Below are positions 29,297-38,451 of a DNA stretch of 64,000 nt, one piece after another. The position numbers were made by a program, and so were the translations under genes. The notes under the pieces were generated by a model. It had not been told where the DNA came from and did not search any database. It worked only from the letters and a program-made list of their open reading frames with translations. Location: the NCBI RefSeq assembly GCF_001571345.1, contig NZ_BCTP01000006.1:1-64000 (forward strand), in the 5' to 3' direction. The DNA is from Komagataeibacter xylinus NBRC 15237. Lineage in GTDB: Bacteria; Pseudomonadota; Alphaproteobacteria; Acetobacterales; Acetobacteraceae. How positions within the stretch are numbered: position 1 is the first letter of the stretch; each line of letters starts with the position of its first letter.

Positions 29297-30076
29297 ATGA
29301 TCCGACCTGCCTCCCACCGTGTCATGACGGTGCTGCGTCCGGTGCTGACCTGTGCCGGGCTGGTGGCTTTGTGGGGCGCGCTGGCGCGGTGGGGGCATGT
29401 GCCGCCCTACATGCTGCCCGCGCCCGATGCCGTGGCGCGCGCCCTGTGGTCGGGCCGTGCCCAGCTTGAACCCGCGGCCGTGACCACGCTGGAGGAAACG
29501 CTGCTTGGCCTTGGCATCGGCATCGGGGCAGGCAGCATGCTTGCCATCGGCATGGCGCTGTGGGCGCCGCTGCGGCGGTGGGTCATGCCGATGGTGCTGC
29601 TCAGCCAGGCCGTGCCGGTTTTCGCGCTCGCGCCGCTGCTGGTGCTGTGGTTCGGATTCGGCATGGCGTCCAAGGTGGTGATGGCGGTGCTGGTCATCTT
29701 CTTTCCCGTCACATCCGCACTTGGCGATGGCCTGCGCCAGACCGAGGCGGGGTGGATGGACCTGGCCCGCACCATGGGGGCCACGCGCTGGCGGGTGCTG
29801 GTGCATATACGCCTGCCTGCCGCCATGCCCGCGTTTGCCACCGGCGTGCGCATGGCCACGGCCATCGCGCCCATCGGGGCGGTGGTGGGGGAGTGGGTAG
29901 GGGCGTCCTCCGGCCTCGGCTTTCTCATGCAGACGGCAAACACCCGCTTCCAGACCGACCTCATGTTTGCGGCCCTCGCGGTGCTGGCCGCCATGACCGT
30001 ACTGCTATGGTGGGGAGTGGACAGGCTTCTGGCGCGGGCGCTGTACTGGCGGCCAGCCCATGCGGATATTGATTAA
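29297..30076 (+). CDS. ABC transporter permease, ThiX-like
   Basis: A 259-residue permease of the BPD (binding-protein-dependent) superfamily with about six membrane segments. The EAA-type cytoplasmic loop is in LARTMGATRWRVLVHIRLPAAMP. Blocks such as LSQAVPVFALAPLLVLWFGFG and IGAVVGEWVGASSGLGFLM resemble ThiX, the permease of the hydroxymethylpyrimidine importer. GGAGGAGGG five bases upstream fixes the ATG at 29297. A binding protein is not found nearby. I looked for a TPP riboswitch in the 212-bp gap upstream and did not see one. Confidence 0.82.
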   Translation: MIRPASHRVMTVLRPVLTCAGLVALWGALARWGHVPPYMLPAPDAVARALWSGRAQLEPAAVTTLEETLLGLGIGIGAGSMLAIGMALWAPLRRWVMPMVLLSQAVPVFALAPLLVLWFGFGMASKVVMAVLVIFFPVTSALGDGLRQTEAGWMDLARTMGATRWRVLVHIRLPAAMPAFATGVRMATAIAPIGAVVGEWVGASSGLGFLMQTANTRFQTDLMFAALAVLAAMTVLLWWGVDRLLARALYWRPAHADID

Positions 30077-30092
30077 ATAACTGCTTTAAAAC

Positions 30093-30148
30093 AGATAAAA
30101 ATTTTTAGGTGCCGCCCTTTTTCAAAAAAGCTGCACCAAAAGCTTCGT
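30093..30148 (-). repeat. Dispersed palindromic repeat, scrambled copy 6
   Basis: Left arm GATAAAAATTTTTAGG, half of hairpin B (GCCGCCCTTTTTC), then AAAAAAGCTGCACC and an AAGCTTCG remnant of hairpin A. Confidence 0.65.
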
Positions 30149-30250
30149 TATCTCTGCCGTACCGGCTTTTTGCTCCACCCGGCAGGCCATGGTTGACTGA
30201 ACTGTTGTAACAGGCCACCACCGACACACCGCGCAACCCAGCAGGACAGG

Positions 30251-31171
30251 ATGCCCATGACACGCCCCATCATTCTTGATCTGACACCCGGCGCGCAGGC
30301 TGCGGCAACCCTGCTGGCCGCCCTGCAGCTTCCCGCGCATGTGCGCCTGGCGGGCGTGCTGTTCAGCGGCGCGGGCACGGAGGTCGGGGTCGCCATGGCC
30401 CATGCGCGCGACATGCTGGACCAGCACGGCCTGGCGGATGTGGGTGTTTACGCAGGCGCACCCGGCCCGATGGTGCCGCCTCACGGCGCGGGGCGCAGCC
30501 TGCCCGGGGGCAATGACGGGCTGGGGGCTATGCATCTGGTGCAGGCCATACGCGCCTGCCCGCCCGATAGCGTGAGCGTGTGCTGTAGTGGCCCGCTGAG
30601 CACGCTGGCGCTTGCCCTGGTGCAGGCGCCCGATGTGGCGGGGCATCTGCATGGCGTGGTCATGGCGGGCGGCGCCTTTCATGTGCCGGGCAATGTGACG
30701 ACGGTGGCCGAACGCAATATCGCAGCCGACCCCGAGGCCGCGTCCGTCGTGCTGGGGATGGACGTGCCGGTCACGCTTGTGCCGCTCGACTGCACCGCCC
30801 GCTTCGTGGCCGATGCGGTGTGGATGGAACAGCTTGCCGCCATGGGCCACGATCCGGCCTCGGTCGCGGGCCGGGTGCATGCCGGTCTGGTGGCCGCCCG
30901 CATGGGCCGTGGCGGCGGCAACGGGGTGGATCTGGCGCTGGCGGCTGCCACCCCCCTGCTGGCGCTGGTCGCACCCGCCCTGTTCAGCGGCCATCTGGCG
31001 CATGTGGCGGTGGAATGCCGTGGCGCGTTCACCCGTGGCATGACCGTGATCCAGCTTCCCCAGCTTCCCCAGCTTGCAGGCGGGCAGCCCAATGCGCTTG
31101 TGCTCGAGCGCATGTCGGTTGATGCGGCGCGTGGCGTACTGCGTGACCTGCTGCTGGCCGCGGTGAAATGA
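30251..31171 (+). CDS. Nucleoside-hydrolase-like protein lacking the calcium site (likely pseudoenzyme)
   Basis: A 306-residue protein with the fold of inosine-uridine nucleoside hydrolases: N-terminal PIILDLTPG, SGPLSTLALAL, VVMAGGAF, NIAADPEAASVVL and a C-terminal GAFTRGMTVIQ and PNALVLERMSV. Active members carry DxDPGxDD near residue 10, where the aspartates bind Ca2+ and activate water. Here the segment reads LDLTPGAQAA, so the first, third and fourth acidic positions are gone; the later His-Asp pair (HDP) also appears replaced (DLALAAAT). Catalysis by the known mechanism looks impossible. Start at 30251 or six bases later. Neighbours are a ThiX-like permease and pstC. Confidence 0.78.
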   Translation: MPMTRPIILDLTPGAQAAATLLAALQLPAHVRLAGVLFSGAGTEVGVAMAHARDMLDQHGLADVGVYAGAPGPMVPPHGAGRSLPGGNDGLGAMHLVQAIRACPPDSVSVCCSGPLSTLALALVQAPDVAGHLHGVVMAGGAFHVPGNVTTVAERNIAADPEAASVVLGMDVPVTLVPLDCTARFVADAVWMEQLAAMGHDPASVAGRVHAGLVAARMGRGGGNGVDLALAAATPLLALVAPALFSGHLAHVAVECRGAFTRGMTVIQLPQLPQLAGGQPNALVLERMSVDAARGVLRDLLLAAVK

Positions 31172-31353
31172 CACGGGGCATATGCCGCCGGAATTGCACA
31201 AAAATACAACGATCTGGCGCAAACTTCGCCCCTGGACGATCATGACGGTTGCAGAACCGCCTCCCGGTCCAGTATTGGTCCCGGCATTCCGGTGTGCCTG
31301 CGGGCGCGAATGTTGAGAACTTTGATGCGTGTGGCGGCACGGAGGTCTTCTGT

Positions 31354-32316
31354 ATGGAGCGGTCTGCAACATCCCCTTCGGCCCTGACCGGGGCGGCAAG
31401 GGGAAACGGGGATGCCGTATTCGCCGCGATTGTCCGCTTTAGCGCAGCCCTGATCCTGCTGGGGCTGGGCGGCATGGTTGCCGTCATGGCATGGGGTGCG
31501 CGCGGCGCGTTTGCCAGATTCGGGCCGGGCTTCATGTTCGACAAGGCGTGGAATCCCGTCACCCAGCATTTCGGGGCGGCCGCCCCCATGTTCGGCACGG
31601 TCATCACCGCGCTGCTGGCCATCCTGCTTGCCGTGCCGCTGGCCTTCGGCATTGCCGTATGGCTGACCGAGATCGCCTCGGCGCGGATCGCGGGCATTAT
31701 CGGCACGCTCATCCAGCTACTGGCCGCCGTGCCGTCCATCATTTTTGGCATGTGGGGCTTTGCGGTGCTGGTGCCGTTCATGGCGCATTATGTCGAGCCG
31801 CTGGCCAGCCACACGCTGGGCCGGGTGCCGGGCATCGGCACGCTGTTCCGTGGCGCGCCCTATGGCACCGGCTTCCTCACCGGCGGCATGATCCTCGCGG
31901 TCATGATCACGCCCTTCATCTGCGCCGTGATGCGCGATGTGTTCCTGTCCATCCCCGCCGTGCTGAAGGAAAGCGCCTACGGGCTGGGCATGACGCGGTG
32001 GGAGGTGGTGCGCCGCATCATCCTGCCGTGGTCGCGCTCCTCGGTGGTAGGCGGCGTGATGCTGGGGCTGGGCCGCGCGCTGGGCGAGACGATGGCCATC
32101 ACCTTCGTGATCGGAAACGCCAACCATATCGGCTGGTCGCTGTTCTCGCCGGGCAACACCATCGCATCGCTCATCGCCCTCGAATTTCCCGAAAGCGCGG
32201 TCGGCAGCCTCAAATTTTCCTCCCTCATGGCGGCCGGGTTCCTGCTCATGCTGATCTCCCTTGGCACGCTGGTCTGTTCGCGGCTCCTGCTGCGCACCAA
32301 AGCGACGGGCCGCTGA
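31354..32316 (+). CDS. pstC: Phosphate ABC transporter permease PstC
   Basis: A 320-residue inner-membrane permease with six or more hydrophobic segments. PstC features are PSIIFGMWGFAVLVPF, MITPFICAVMRDVF, AYGLGMTRWEVVRRIILPW (EAA loop) and GLGRALGETMAITFVIGN. With PstA it forms the channel of the high-affinity phosphate importer. GGAGG upstream supports the ATG at 31354; the open frame continues 35 codons further without support. No PstS gene lies upstream, and I could not identify a Pho box in the 180-bp leader. Confidence 0.94.
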   Translation: MERSATSPSALTGAARGNGDAVFAAIVRFSAALILLGLGGMVAVMAWGARGAFARFGPGFMFDKAWNPVTQHFGAAAPMFGTVITALLAILLAVPLAFGIAVWLTEIASARIAGIIGTLIQLLAAVPSIIFGMWGFAVLVPFMAHYVEPLASHTLGRVPGIGTLFRGAPYGTGFLTGGMILAVMITPFICAVMRDVFLSIPAVLKESAYGLGMTRWEVVRRIILPWSRSSVVGGVMLGLGRALGETMAITFVIGNANHIGWSLFSPGNTIASLIALEFPESAVGSLKFSSLMAAGFLLMLISLGTLVCSRLLLRTKATGR

Positions 32317-32317
32317 C

Positions 32318-33226
32318 ATGACCACGCACACGATCACCCCTGCCGCGCAGGCGGCTCCCTGTAGCGGCACGCGCTGGCAGGGCAACGGCGTGTCCGACAT
32401 CCGCCGCCGCATGGTGGACCGCGTGGCCACCGCCCTGTGCTGGGCGGCGACCGTGCTGGTGCTGCTCATGCTGTTTTCCATCCTGTTCGTGCTGGTGCGC
32501 AACGGGGTGGGCGGTCTGCGCTGGGTCACGTTCGTGCATGTGACCCTGCCGCCGGGGCAGGCGGGGGGGCTGGCCAACGCCATCGTGGGCAGCCTGATCC
32601 AGACCGGGCTGGCCGTGCTGATCGGCGCACCCGTGGGGCTGTTGGTGGGCATCTACCTTGCCGAGTTCACGGCCACTGACGGGAAGCTGATCAATTTCGT
32701 CCGCTTCGTGTCCGACCTGCTGCTTTCGGCCCCGTCCATTCTGGTGGGGCTGTTCATCTACATGATCGTGGTGGTGCCGAGCGGGCATTTCTCGGGGCTT
32801 GCGGGGGCGCTGGCGCTGTCCATGCTGGTGGTGCCCGTGGTGGTGCGCACCACCGAGGACATGCTGCGCCTCGTGCCGCTGGCCATGCGCGAGGCGGCGA
32901 TTGCGCTGGGCGCGCCCCGGTGGCGGATGATCCTGTTCGTGTGCCTGCGCGCCGCGCGCGAGGGGGTGGCGACGGGCATCCTGCTGGCGCTGGCCCGCGT
33001 ATCGGGCGAGACGGCGCCGCTTTTGTTCACCTCGCTGGGCAACATGAACTGGTCGATAGCTCCCGGCAAACCCATGGCCAGCCTGCCGGTCACCATCTAC
33101 CAGTATGCGGGCGCGGCCTATGCGGACTGGACCGCGCTGGCCTGGACCGGCGCGCTGCTGATTACGGCGGGCATCCTGATGATCAACATAACCGTGCGGC
33201 TGGGGCTGGGACGTAACAGGAAATGA
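32318..33226 (+). CDS. pstA: Phosphate ABC transporter permease PstA
   Basis: A 302-residue permease paired with PstC. Recognisable blocks are [55 protein letters not shown] (EAA loop) and [22 protein letters not shown]. It begins one base after the pstC stop and its own stop overlaps pstB (ATGA). Normal length for the family. Confidence 0.94.
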   Translation: MTTHTITPAAQAAPCSGTRWQGNGVSDIRRRMVDRVATALCWAATVLVLLMLFSILFVLVRNGVGGLRWVTFVHVTLPPGQAGGLANAIVGSLIQTGLAVLIGAPVGLLVGIYLAEFTATDGKLINFVRFVSDLLLSAPSILVGLFIYMIVVVPSGHFSGLAGALALSMLVVPVVVRTTEDMLRLVPLAMREAAIALGAPRWRMILFVCLRAAREGVATGILLALARVSGETAPLLFTSLGNMNWSIAPGKPMASLPVTIYQYAGAAYADWTALAWTGALLITAGILMINITVRLGLGRNRK

Positions 33227-34008
33227 ACATGACAGTCGCGCAGCATGATGCCATGCCCGCAGCCATCTCGGTGCGGAACCTCGATTTCTATTACGGCGCG
33301 CACCATGCGCTCAAGGATATCTCGATCGACTTCCCGCAAGGGCAGGTGACGGGCATGATCGGGCCTTCGGGCTGCGGCAAGTCCACGCTGCTGCGCGTGC
33401 TCAACCGCATGTACGACCTCTATCCCGGCCAGCGCGCCACGGGCGAGGTGATCTTTGATGGCTGCAACATCATCGGCCCGAAGGTGAACCTCAACGTGCT
33501 GCGCTCGCGCGTGGGCATGGTGTTCCAGAAGCCCACGCCCTTCCCCATGTCGATCTATGACAACATCGCCTTTGGCGTGCGCCTGCATGAGCGGCTCGAC
33601 CGGGCGGCGATGGAGGCGCGGGTGGAAGACGTGCTCAGGCGCGTGGCCCTGTGGCCCGAGGTGCGCGACCGGCTGCGCGATTCGGCGGCCGCCCTTTCGG
33701 GCGGGCAGCAGCAGCGCCTGTGCATTGCGCGCACCATCGCCACCCGCCCCGAGGTGGTGCTGCTCGATGAGCCGACCAGCGCGCTCGACCCGGTCTCGAC
33801 CGCGCGCATCGAGGAACTGCTTGATGAGCTGAAGGCTGATTTCACCATCGCCATCGTCACCCACAACCTGCAGCAGGCGGCGCGCTGCGCCGACCAGGTG
33901 GCGTTCTTCTATATGGGCGAGGTGGTGGAGGTGGACAGCGCGGACCGCATGTTCACCACGCCCCGTGAAAAGCGCACGCAGGATTATATTACCGGGCGTT
34001 TTGGCTAG
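33223..34008 (+). CDS. pstB: Phosphate ABC transporter ATP-binding protein PstB
   Basis: A 261-residue ATPase with Walker A (GPSGCGKST), Q-loop ([16 protein letters not shown], the PstB-specific form), signature ([16 protein letters not shown]), Walker B ([13 protein letters not shown]) and H-loop (IVTHNLQQA), ending in [13 protein letters not shown]. It powers phosphate import by PstCA. PhoU and PhoB, which often follow pstB, are not here; the next gene is an unrelated Spy-like protein behind its own promoter region. Confidence 0.96.
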   Translation: MNMTVAQHDAMPAAISVRNLDFYYGAHHALKDISIDFPQGQVTGMIGPSGCGKSTLLRVLNRMYDLYPGQRATGEVIFDGCNIIGPKVNLNVLRSRVGMVFQKPTPFPMSIYDNIAFGVRLHERLDRAAMEARVEDVLRRVALWPEVRDRLRDSAAALSGGQQQRLCIARTIATRPEVVLLDEPTSALDPVSTARIEELLDELKADFTIAIVTHNLQQAARCADQVAFFYMGEVVEVDSADRMFTTPREKRTQDYITGRFG

Positions 34009-34155
34009 CCGCGCGCCCTGACCTTACATTTTGTAGCAAGTTTGCCCCTATTGAACCGGGTGGGGTGATGTAGCGTTGCGTTTACAGGTCTTGTATCAGC
34101 CGCAGGCTGCATGCAGGGTATGAAGCAGGTTATAACAGGAGTAGACTTGGTTCCC

Positions 34156-34683
34156 ATGATGAAGAAACTGATTCTCGCTGCCACGATCGTCGGCGGTATG
34201 GCAACCGGCCTTTCCGGCCAGGCTTTTGCAAAGCATCACCACGGCCCGCCGCCGGGTGGCTGCGGCATGATGGCTGGCCCGATGGGCGGCCCGGGTGGCG
34301 GCGCCTATGGCATGCCGTTCCTTGGCAACGTGCAGCTGACCTCGGCCCAGCACAAGAAGCTGCAGGCGATCCTGAAGGACAGTCACCCCGATTTCCACGC
34401 CGACATGGAGCAGGAGCATGGGCTGCACAAGCAGATCCAGACCCTGCTCGTGGCGCCGGGCAAGGTTGATGAATCCCAGATCGTTGGCCTGCAGCAGCAG
34501 ATCACGGCCATCCACCAGCGCCATGAAGCCGCCCGCCTGCAGACGGCCATCCGCATCCACGATATCCTGACGGCTGACCAGCTGAACCAGATCCGTGCGA
34601 CGCAGGACAAGATCGACAGCCTGCACGAGCAGCTGCGCGCGCTGACCGCGCCCCCGCAGCCGCCCGAAGACGGCAAGAAGTAA
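34156..34683 (+). CDS. Spy/CpxP-like periplasmic protein with metal-rich N-terminus
   Basis: A 175-residue secreted protein: signal peptide MMKKLILAATIVGGMATG with cleavage near AFA, then a His/Met/Gly-rich segment (KHHHGPPPGGCGMMAG) that could bind metal, then an all-helical domain with two LTxxQ-type motifs (LTSAQHKKLQAIL and LTADQLNQIRATQ), the hallmark of the Spy/CpxP/ZraP group. Such proteins act as ATP-independent periplasmic chaperones or metal-stress sensors. Start could be 34156 or 34159. A strong terminator follows. No cpx- or zra-type kinase is adjacent. Confidence 0.8.
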   Translation: MMKKLILAATIVGGMATGLSGQAFAKHHHGPPPGGCGMMAGPMGGPGGGAYGMPFLGNVQLTSAQHKKLQAILKDSHPDFHADMEQEHGLHKQIQTLLVAPGKVDESQIVGLQQQITAIHQRHEAARLQTAIRIHDILTADQLNQIRATQDKIDSLHEQLRALTAPPQPPEDGKK

Positions 34684-34724
34684 GACCCGCCTGCCTGCCC
34701 CGCGCAGGCATGGAGGAAAAAAAG

Positions 34725-34759
34725 CGGCTGCCCGGCCCTGTGCCCGGCAGCCGTTTTTT
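34725..34759 (+). terminator. Rho-independent terminator after the Spy-like gene
   Basis: CGGCTGCC (34725-34732) pairs with GGCAGCCG (34746-34753), followed by TTTTTT. Confidence 0.88.
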
Positions 34760-34778
34760 ATTGCGGAGTCTCCGCAAT
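34760..34778. promoter_or_regulatory. Perfect palindrome abutting the ffh promoter
   Basis: Arms ATTGCGGAG and CTCCGCAAT around a single T. It ends two bases before the -35 hexamer of the ffh operon promoter, a position suited to an operator or activator site. Confidence 0.5.
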
Positions 34779-34780
34779 GC

Positions 34781-34809
34781 TTGACACGCAGGGGCGGGGC
34801 GCGATACAT
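34781..34809 (+). promoter_or_regulatory. Sigma-70-type promoter of the ffh-rpsP-rimM-trmD-rplS operon
   Basis: TTGACA at 34781-34786, a 17-base spacer and ATACAT at 34804-34809, about 70 bases before the ffh start. The match to the housekeeping consensus is the best in the window. Confidence 0.7.
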
Positions 34810-34880
34810 CCGCCCGACTAATCAGGCACGTCACTTCGCGAGGGTTCGCGCAGTGGCGCGTCTACTTTTGGGGAAATACG

Positions 34881-36275
34881 TTGTTCGAGACGCTGTCAGG
34901 CAAGCTTTCCGGTGTGTTCGATGGTCTCGCCAAGCGCGGGGCCCTGTCGGAAGCAGATGTTACGGAAGCAATGCGCGAAGTGCGTCTGGCCATGCTGGAT
35001 GCCGACGTGGCGCTGCCTGTCGTCAAGGATTTCGTCAACAAGGTACGTGAACGCGCCGTGGGCCATGAGGTGCTTGACAGCATCTCGCCCGGCCAGGCCG
35101 TTGCCAAGATCGTCAATGATGCGCTGATCGATGCCCTTGGCGGTGCCGGTGCGGTTCCCCTCAACCTGAATGCCGCCCCGCCGGTGCCGATCCTGATGGT
35201 CGGCCTGCAGGGCTCGGGCAAGACCACCACATCGGGCAAGATCGCCCGTCGCCTCGCCCAGCGCGAGCGCAAGAAGGTGCTGCTCGCCAGCCTTGATACG
35301 CAGCGCCCGGCAGCGCAGTTGCAGCTCGCCCAGCTTGCCGAGCGCGCAGGTGTGACCTCGCTGCCCATCATCGCAGGCCAGACGCCGGTGCAGATTGCCG
35401 AGCGCGCCATGGATACGGGCCGCCGCGAGGGGTATGACATCGTCATCCTCGATACCGCGGGCCGCCTGTCCATCGATGAAGCGCTGATGGACGAGGTCCG
35501 CGCCATCCGCGCAGCAACCGACCCTGCGGAAACGCTGCTCGTGGTCGATGCCATGACCGGGCAGGACGCGGTCAATACCGCCAAGGCGTTCAACGAGGCC
35601 GTGGGCGTGACCGGCGTGGTCATGACTCGCATGGATGGCGATGCCCGTGGCGGTGCCGCCCTGTCCATGCGTGCGATCACGGGTGCGCCGATCAAGCTGA
35701 CCGGCTCGGGCGAGAAGCTCGACGCCCTGGAGGAATTCCACCCCGAGCGTGTTGCCGGTCGCATCCTCGGCCTTGGCGACATCGCGGGCCTGGTGGAAAA
35801 GGCGGCCGATACCCTTGATCATGAGGAGAGCGAGAAGCTCGCCCTCAAGATGATGCAGGGCAAGTTCGATCTGGATGACTACGCCGCCCAGATCCGCCAG
35901 ATCAACAAGATGGGGTCCATTTCCGGCATTCTGGGCATGCTGCCGGGCATGGGCAAGCTGAAGGACGCGCTGGGCGACAAGGAGCTTGATACCTCCGTGC
36001 TCAAGCGCCATCAGGCCATCATTTCATCCATGACCCGCAAGGAGCGGCGCACGCCCTCCATCATCAAGGCCTCGCGCAAGAAGCGCATCGCCAGCGGGTC
36101 CGGTACGACCGTGCAGGAGATCAACCGTCTGCTCAAGCAGTATGACGCGATGGCCTCCATGATGAAGCGGTTCAGCAAGTTGGGCGTGAAGGGACTGATG
36201 CGTCAGGGTCTGTCCGCACTCATGCCAAACGGGGGTCGCCCCCCGGGCGGCGGCGGGCGGCCACCTTTCGGCTGA
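34881..36275 (+). CDS. ffh: Signal recognition particle protein Ffh
   Basis: A 464-residue SRP54 GTPase that, with 4.5S RNA, targets membrane proteins to the Sec machinery. The N domain leads into the G domain (GLQGSGKTTTSGKIA, DTQRPAA, LDTAGRL, TRMDGDARGGAAL, TGSGEKLDALEEF). The methionine-rich M domain follows (MGSISGILGMLPGMGK, MTRKERRTPSII, RKKRIASGSG), with an unusual Gly/Pro-rich tail (GGRPPGGGGRPPFG). It starts with TTG at 34881, following GGGGAAA; the conserved N-terminus FETLSGKLSGVFDGL begins right after. First gene of the operon with rpsP, rimM, trmD and rplS. Confidence 0.96.
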   Translation: MFETLSGKLSGVFDGLAKRGALSEADVTEAMREVRLAMLDADVALPVVKDFVNKVRERAVGHEVLDSISPGQAVAKIVNDALIDALGGAGAVPLNLNAAPPVPILMVGLQGSGKTTTSGKIARRLAQRERKKVLLASLDTQRPAAQLQLAQLAERAGVTSLPIIAGQTPVQIAERAMDTGRREGYDIVILDTAGRLSIDEALMDEVRAIRAATDPAETLLVVDAMTGQDAVNTAKAFNEAVGVTGVVMTRMDGDARGGAALSMRAITGAPIKLTGSGEKLDALEEFHPERVAGRILGLGDIAGLVEKAADTLDHEESEKLALKMMQGKFDLDDYAAQIRQINKMGSISGILGMLPGMGKLKDALGDKELDTSVLKRHQAIISSMTRKERRTPSIIKASRKKRIASGSGTTVQEINRLLKQYDAMASMMKRFSKLGVKGLMRQGLSALMPNGGRPPGGGGRPPFG

Positions 36276-36333
36276 GCCTGAGCGTCGTTCCCGTTTTTTC
36301 TTTTTGTCTTTCTACTGTCTGGAGAAATCTTAA

Positions 36334-36678
36334 ATGAGCCTCAAGATCCGTCTCGCCCGCGCAGGCGCCAAGAAGCGCCCCTACTACCACATTGTCGTGG
36401 CTGACAGCCGCTCCCCGCGTGATGGCCGCTTCATCGAGCGCGTGGGTTCGTACAACCCGATGCTGCCGTCCGACCACGCTGACCGCGTGCGCCTGGTGGC
36501 CGAGCGCATCACGCACTGGCTGTCCAACGGCGCGCTGCCGACCGACCGCGTGGCCCGTTTCCTGGGCAACGCTGGCCTGGCGCCGAAGCCGACCTGGAAC
36601 GAGCAGCCCAAGAAGTCCGCGCCCAAGAAGCGCGCGCAGGAACGTGCCGCCGCCGCTGCCGAAGCAGCCGCAGCGTAA
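36334..36678 (+). CDS. rpsP: 30S ribosomal protein S16
   Basis: A 114-residue S16 protein: N-terminal [25 protein letters not shown] and [14 protein letters not shown] are the family signature. The C-terminal tail is extended and Lys/Ala-rich, as in other alphaproteobacteria. CTGGAGAAATC precedes the ATG. It is essential for 30S assembly. The order ffh-rpsP-rimM-trmD-rplS is widely conserved. Confidence 0.97.
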   Translation: MSLKIRLARAGAKKRPYYHIVVADSRSPRDGRFIERVGSYNPMLPSDHADRVRLVAERITHWLSNGALPTDRVARFLGNAGLAPKPTWNEQPKKSAPKKRAQERAAAAAEAAAA

Positions 36679-36718
36679 CTGACGCGATAGACAGGCAGGA
36701 AAGGCAGGCAGTCATCCC

Positions 36719-37270
36719 ATGAACCACGATCAGGTCCTGATGGGTGTGGTGGGTCGTCCGCATGGCGTGCGGGGGCTTGTGCATGTGCGCAGCTACACCG
36801 CCGTGGCGGAAGACCTGGCCACCTATGACGGGCTGGTCGATGATCTGGGCCGCCCGTGGCGGCTGACATGGCATGGCAATGGCATTGCCCGGCTGCACGA
36901 TGCGGCAGGCAATACCATTGACAGCCGTGAGGCCGCCCAGCAGCTGGTCAACCGCAAGCTGTACGTGCCGCGCACCAGCCTGCCCGAACCCGATGCGGAC
37001 GAATTCTACTTCGCCGATCTGGTCGGGCTGGACGTGCGCGAGCAGGGCGGCGGGCGGGTGATCGGCCGCGTGATGGCCGTGCATGACTATGGTGCTGGCA
37101 CCAGCCTTGAAATCGATGGGGCAGGGGGCAACCTCCTGCTGCCGTTCACCGAAGGCTGCGTGCCGGTGGTGAATGTGCGCGCAGGCTGGATTGAAGTCTG
37201 CCTGCCCGATGAGATCGAGGTTCCGGTCGAATGCTTTCCCGGCACGGCCAGCGCGGATGATGCGCCATGA
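36719..37270 (+). CDS. rimM: Ribosome maturation factor RimM
   Basis: A 183-residue two-domain protein. The N-terminal RimM domain has [20 protein letters not shown] and the C-terminal PRC-barrel has [12 protein letters not shown] and [13 protein letters not shown]. RimM binds S19 and helps mature the 30S head. The stop overlaps the trmD start (ATGA). Confidence 0.94.
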   Translation: MNHDQVLMGVVGRPHGVRGLVHVRSYTAVAEDLATYDGLVDDLGRPWRLTWHGNGIARLHDAAGNTIDSREAAQQLVNRKLYVPRTSLPEPDADEFYFADLVGLDVREQGGGRVIGRVMAVHDYGAGTSLEIDGAGGNLLLPFTEGCVPVVNVRAGWIEVCLPDEIEVPVECFPGTASADDAP

Positions 37271-38013
37271 CGTGGCAGGCAACGGCGCTGACGCTGTTCC
37301 CCGCCATGTTCCCCGGCACGCTGGGGCAGTCACTGGCCGGGCGCGCGCTCGAGCGTGGCATCTGGTCACTGGATGCGCGCGACATGCGTGAATACGGGCT
37401 GGGGCGGCACCGGGTGGTGGATGATACGCCTTTTGGCGGCGGCGCGGGCATGGTCATGCGGCCTGACGTGGTGGCTGCGGCCATTGCCGATGTCGACCGT
37501 GCCGGTCGCCCGCTGGTGTATCCCACGCCGCGCGGGCGACCGTTGGCGCAGGCCGATATCCGCCGTTATGCGGCGGGGCCGGGCGTTGTGGTGCTGTGTG
37601 GCCGCTATGAAGGGGTGGATGAGCGCGTGCTCGAAGCCTCTGGTGCCGAACAGGTCTCGATCGGGGATTACATCCTCTCGGGCGGGGAAGTGGCGGCAAC
37701 GGTGCTGCTTGATGCCTGCGTACGGCTGCTGCCGGGCGTGATGGGATCGGGCGAGAGCGCGGTTGAGGAAAGCTTTGCCGACGGCCTGCTTGAATATCCG
37801 CTTTATACCAAGCCGGCGCAATGGGACGGGCGCGACGTGCCCGAGGTCCTGCTGTCCGGTCATCATGCCGCGATCGCCCGGTGGCGGCACGCGGCATCCG
37901 AGACGGTGACGCAGGCGCGTCGGCCGGACCTGTGGGCGGCCTATCAGGCCCGCACGGGTCAAGACACTCCCCGGACTACAGGCCCCCGTGCCGATGTGGA
38001 CCGGCTGAACTGA
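37267..38013 (+). CDS. trmD: tRNA (guanine-N1)-methyltransferase TrmD
   Basis: A 248-residue SPOUT-class enzyme that makes m1G37 in tRNAs reading CNN codons, including tRNA-Pro(GGG), whose gene lies at 51.5 kb. The trefoil-knot SAM site is seen in [15 protein letters not shown] and [26 protein letters not shown] is also typical. It overlaps rimM by four bases. Confidence 0.96.
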   Translation: MTWQATALTLFPAMFPGTLGQSLAGRALERGIWSLDARDMREYGLGRHRVVDDTPFGGGAGMVMRPDVVAAAIADVDRAGRPLVYPTPRGRPLAQADIRRYAAGPGVVVLCGRYEGVDERVLEASGAEQVSIGDYILSGGEVAATVLLDACVRLLPGVMGSGESAVEESFADGLLEYPLYTKPAQWDGRDVPEVLLSGHHAAIARWRHAASETVTQARRPDLWAAYQARTGQDTPRTTGPRADVDRLN

Positions 38014-38044
38014 ACATGAAATCCTATCGAACGAGGACCGGATC

Positions 38045-38440
38045 ATGAACGTTATCCAGAAGTACGAGGCGGAAGAGATCGCCCGCCTGACCGCCATCCG
38101 CGCGGTGCCCGAATTCGCGCCCGGTGACACCGTGCGCGTTGGTGTGGAAGTGGTTGAAGGCACCCGCAAGCGCGTGCAGAACTACGAAGGCGTGGTCATT
38201 GCCCGCTCCAACAAGGGCCTGAACAGCAACTTCACCGTGCGCAAGATTTCCAACGGTGAGGGCGTGGAGCGCGTGTTCCCGCTGTATTCCCCCACCATTG
38301 CGGAAATCGCCGTGGTGCGCCGTGGCGTCGTGCGCCGCGCGAAGCTGTATTACCTGCGTGGCCGTCGCGGCAAGTCCGCCCGTATTGCCGAGCGCAAGCG
38401 CGAAGTGGCGGCACCCGCCGCGCCCGCAGCAGCTGAGTAA
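38045..38440 (+). CDS. rplS: 50S ribosomal protein L19
   Basis: A 131-residue L19 with the family blocks [55 protein letters not shown] and [15 protein letters not shown], and an Ala/Pro-rich tail. GAGGA lies upstream of the ATG. Last ribosomal gene of the ffh operon; leuC follows after a 137-bp leader. Confidence 0.97.
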   Translation: MNVIQKYEAEEIARLTAIRAVPEFAPGDTVRVGVEVVEGTRKRVQNYEGVVIARSNKGLNSNFTVRKISNGEGVERVFPLYSPTIAEIAVVRRGVVRRAKLYYLRGRRGKSARIAERKREVAAPAAPAAAE

Positions 38441-38451
38441 TACACTGACCT

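Noticed and set aside
30719-31171. Nucleoside-hydrolase gene as a broken pseudogene
   Set aside because: The frame is intact over 306 codons with normal codon use, so a pseudoenzyme fits better than a decayed gene.
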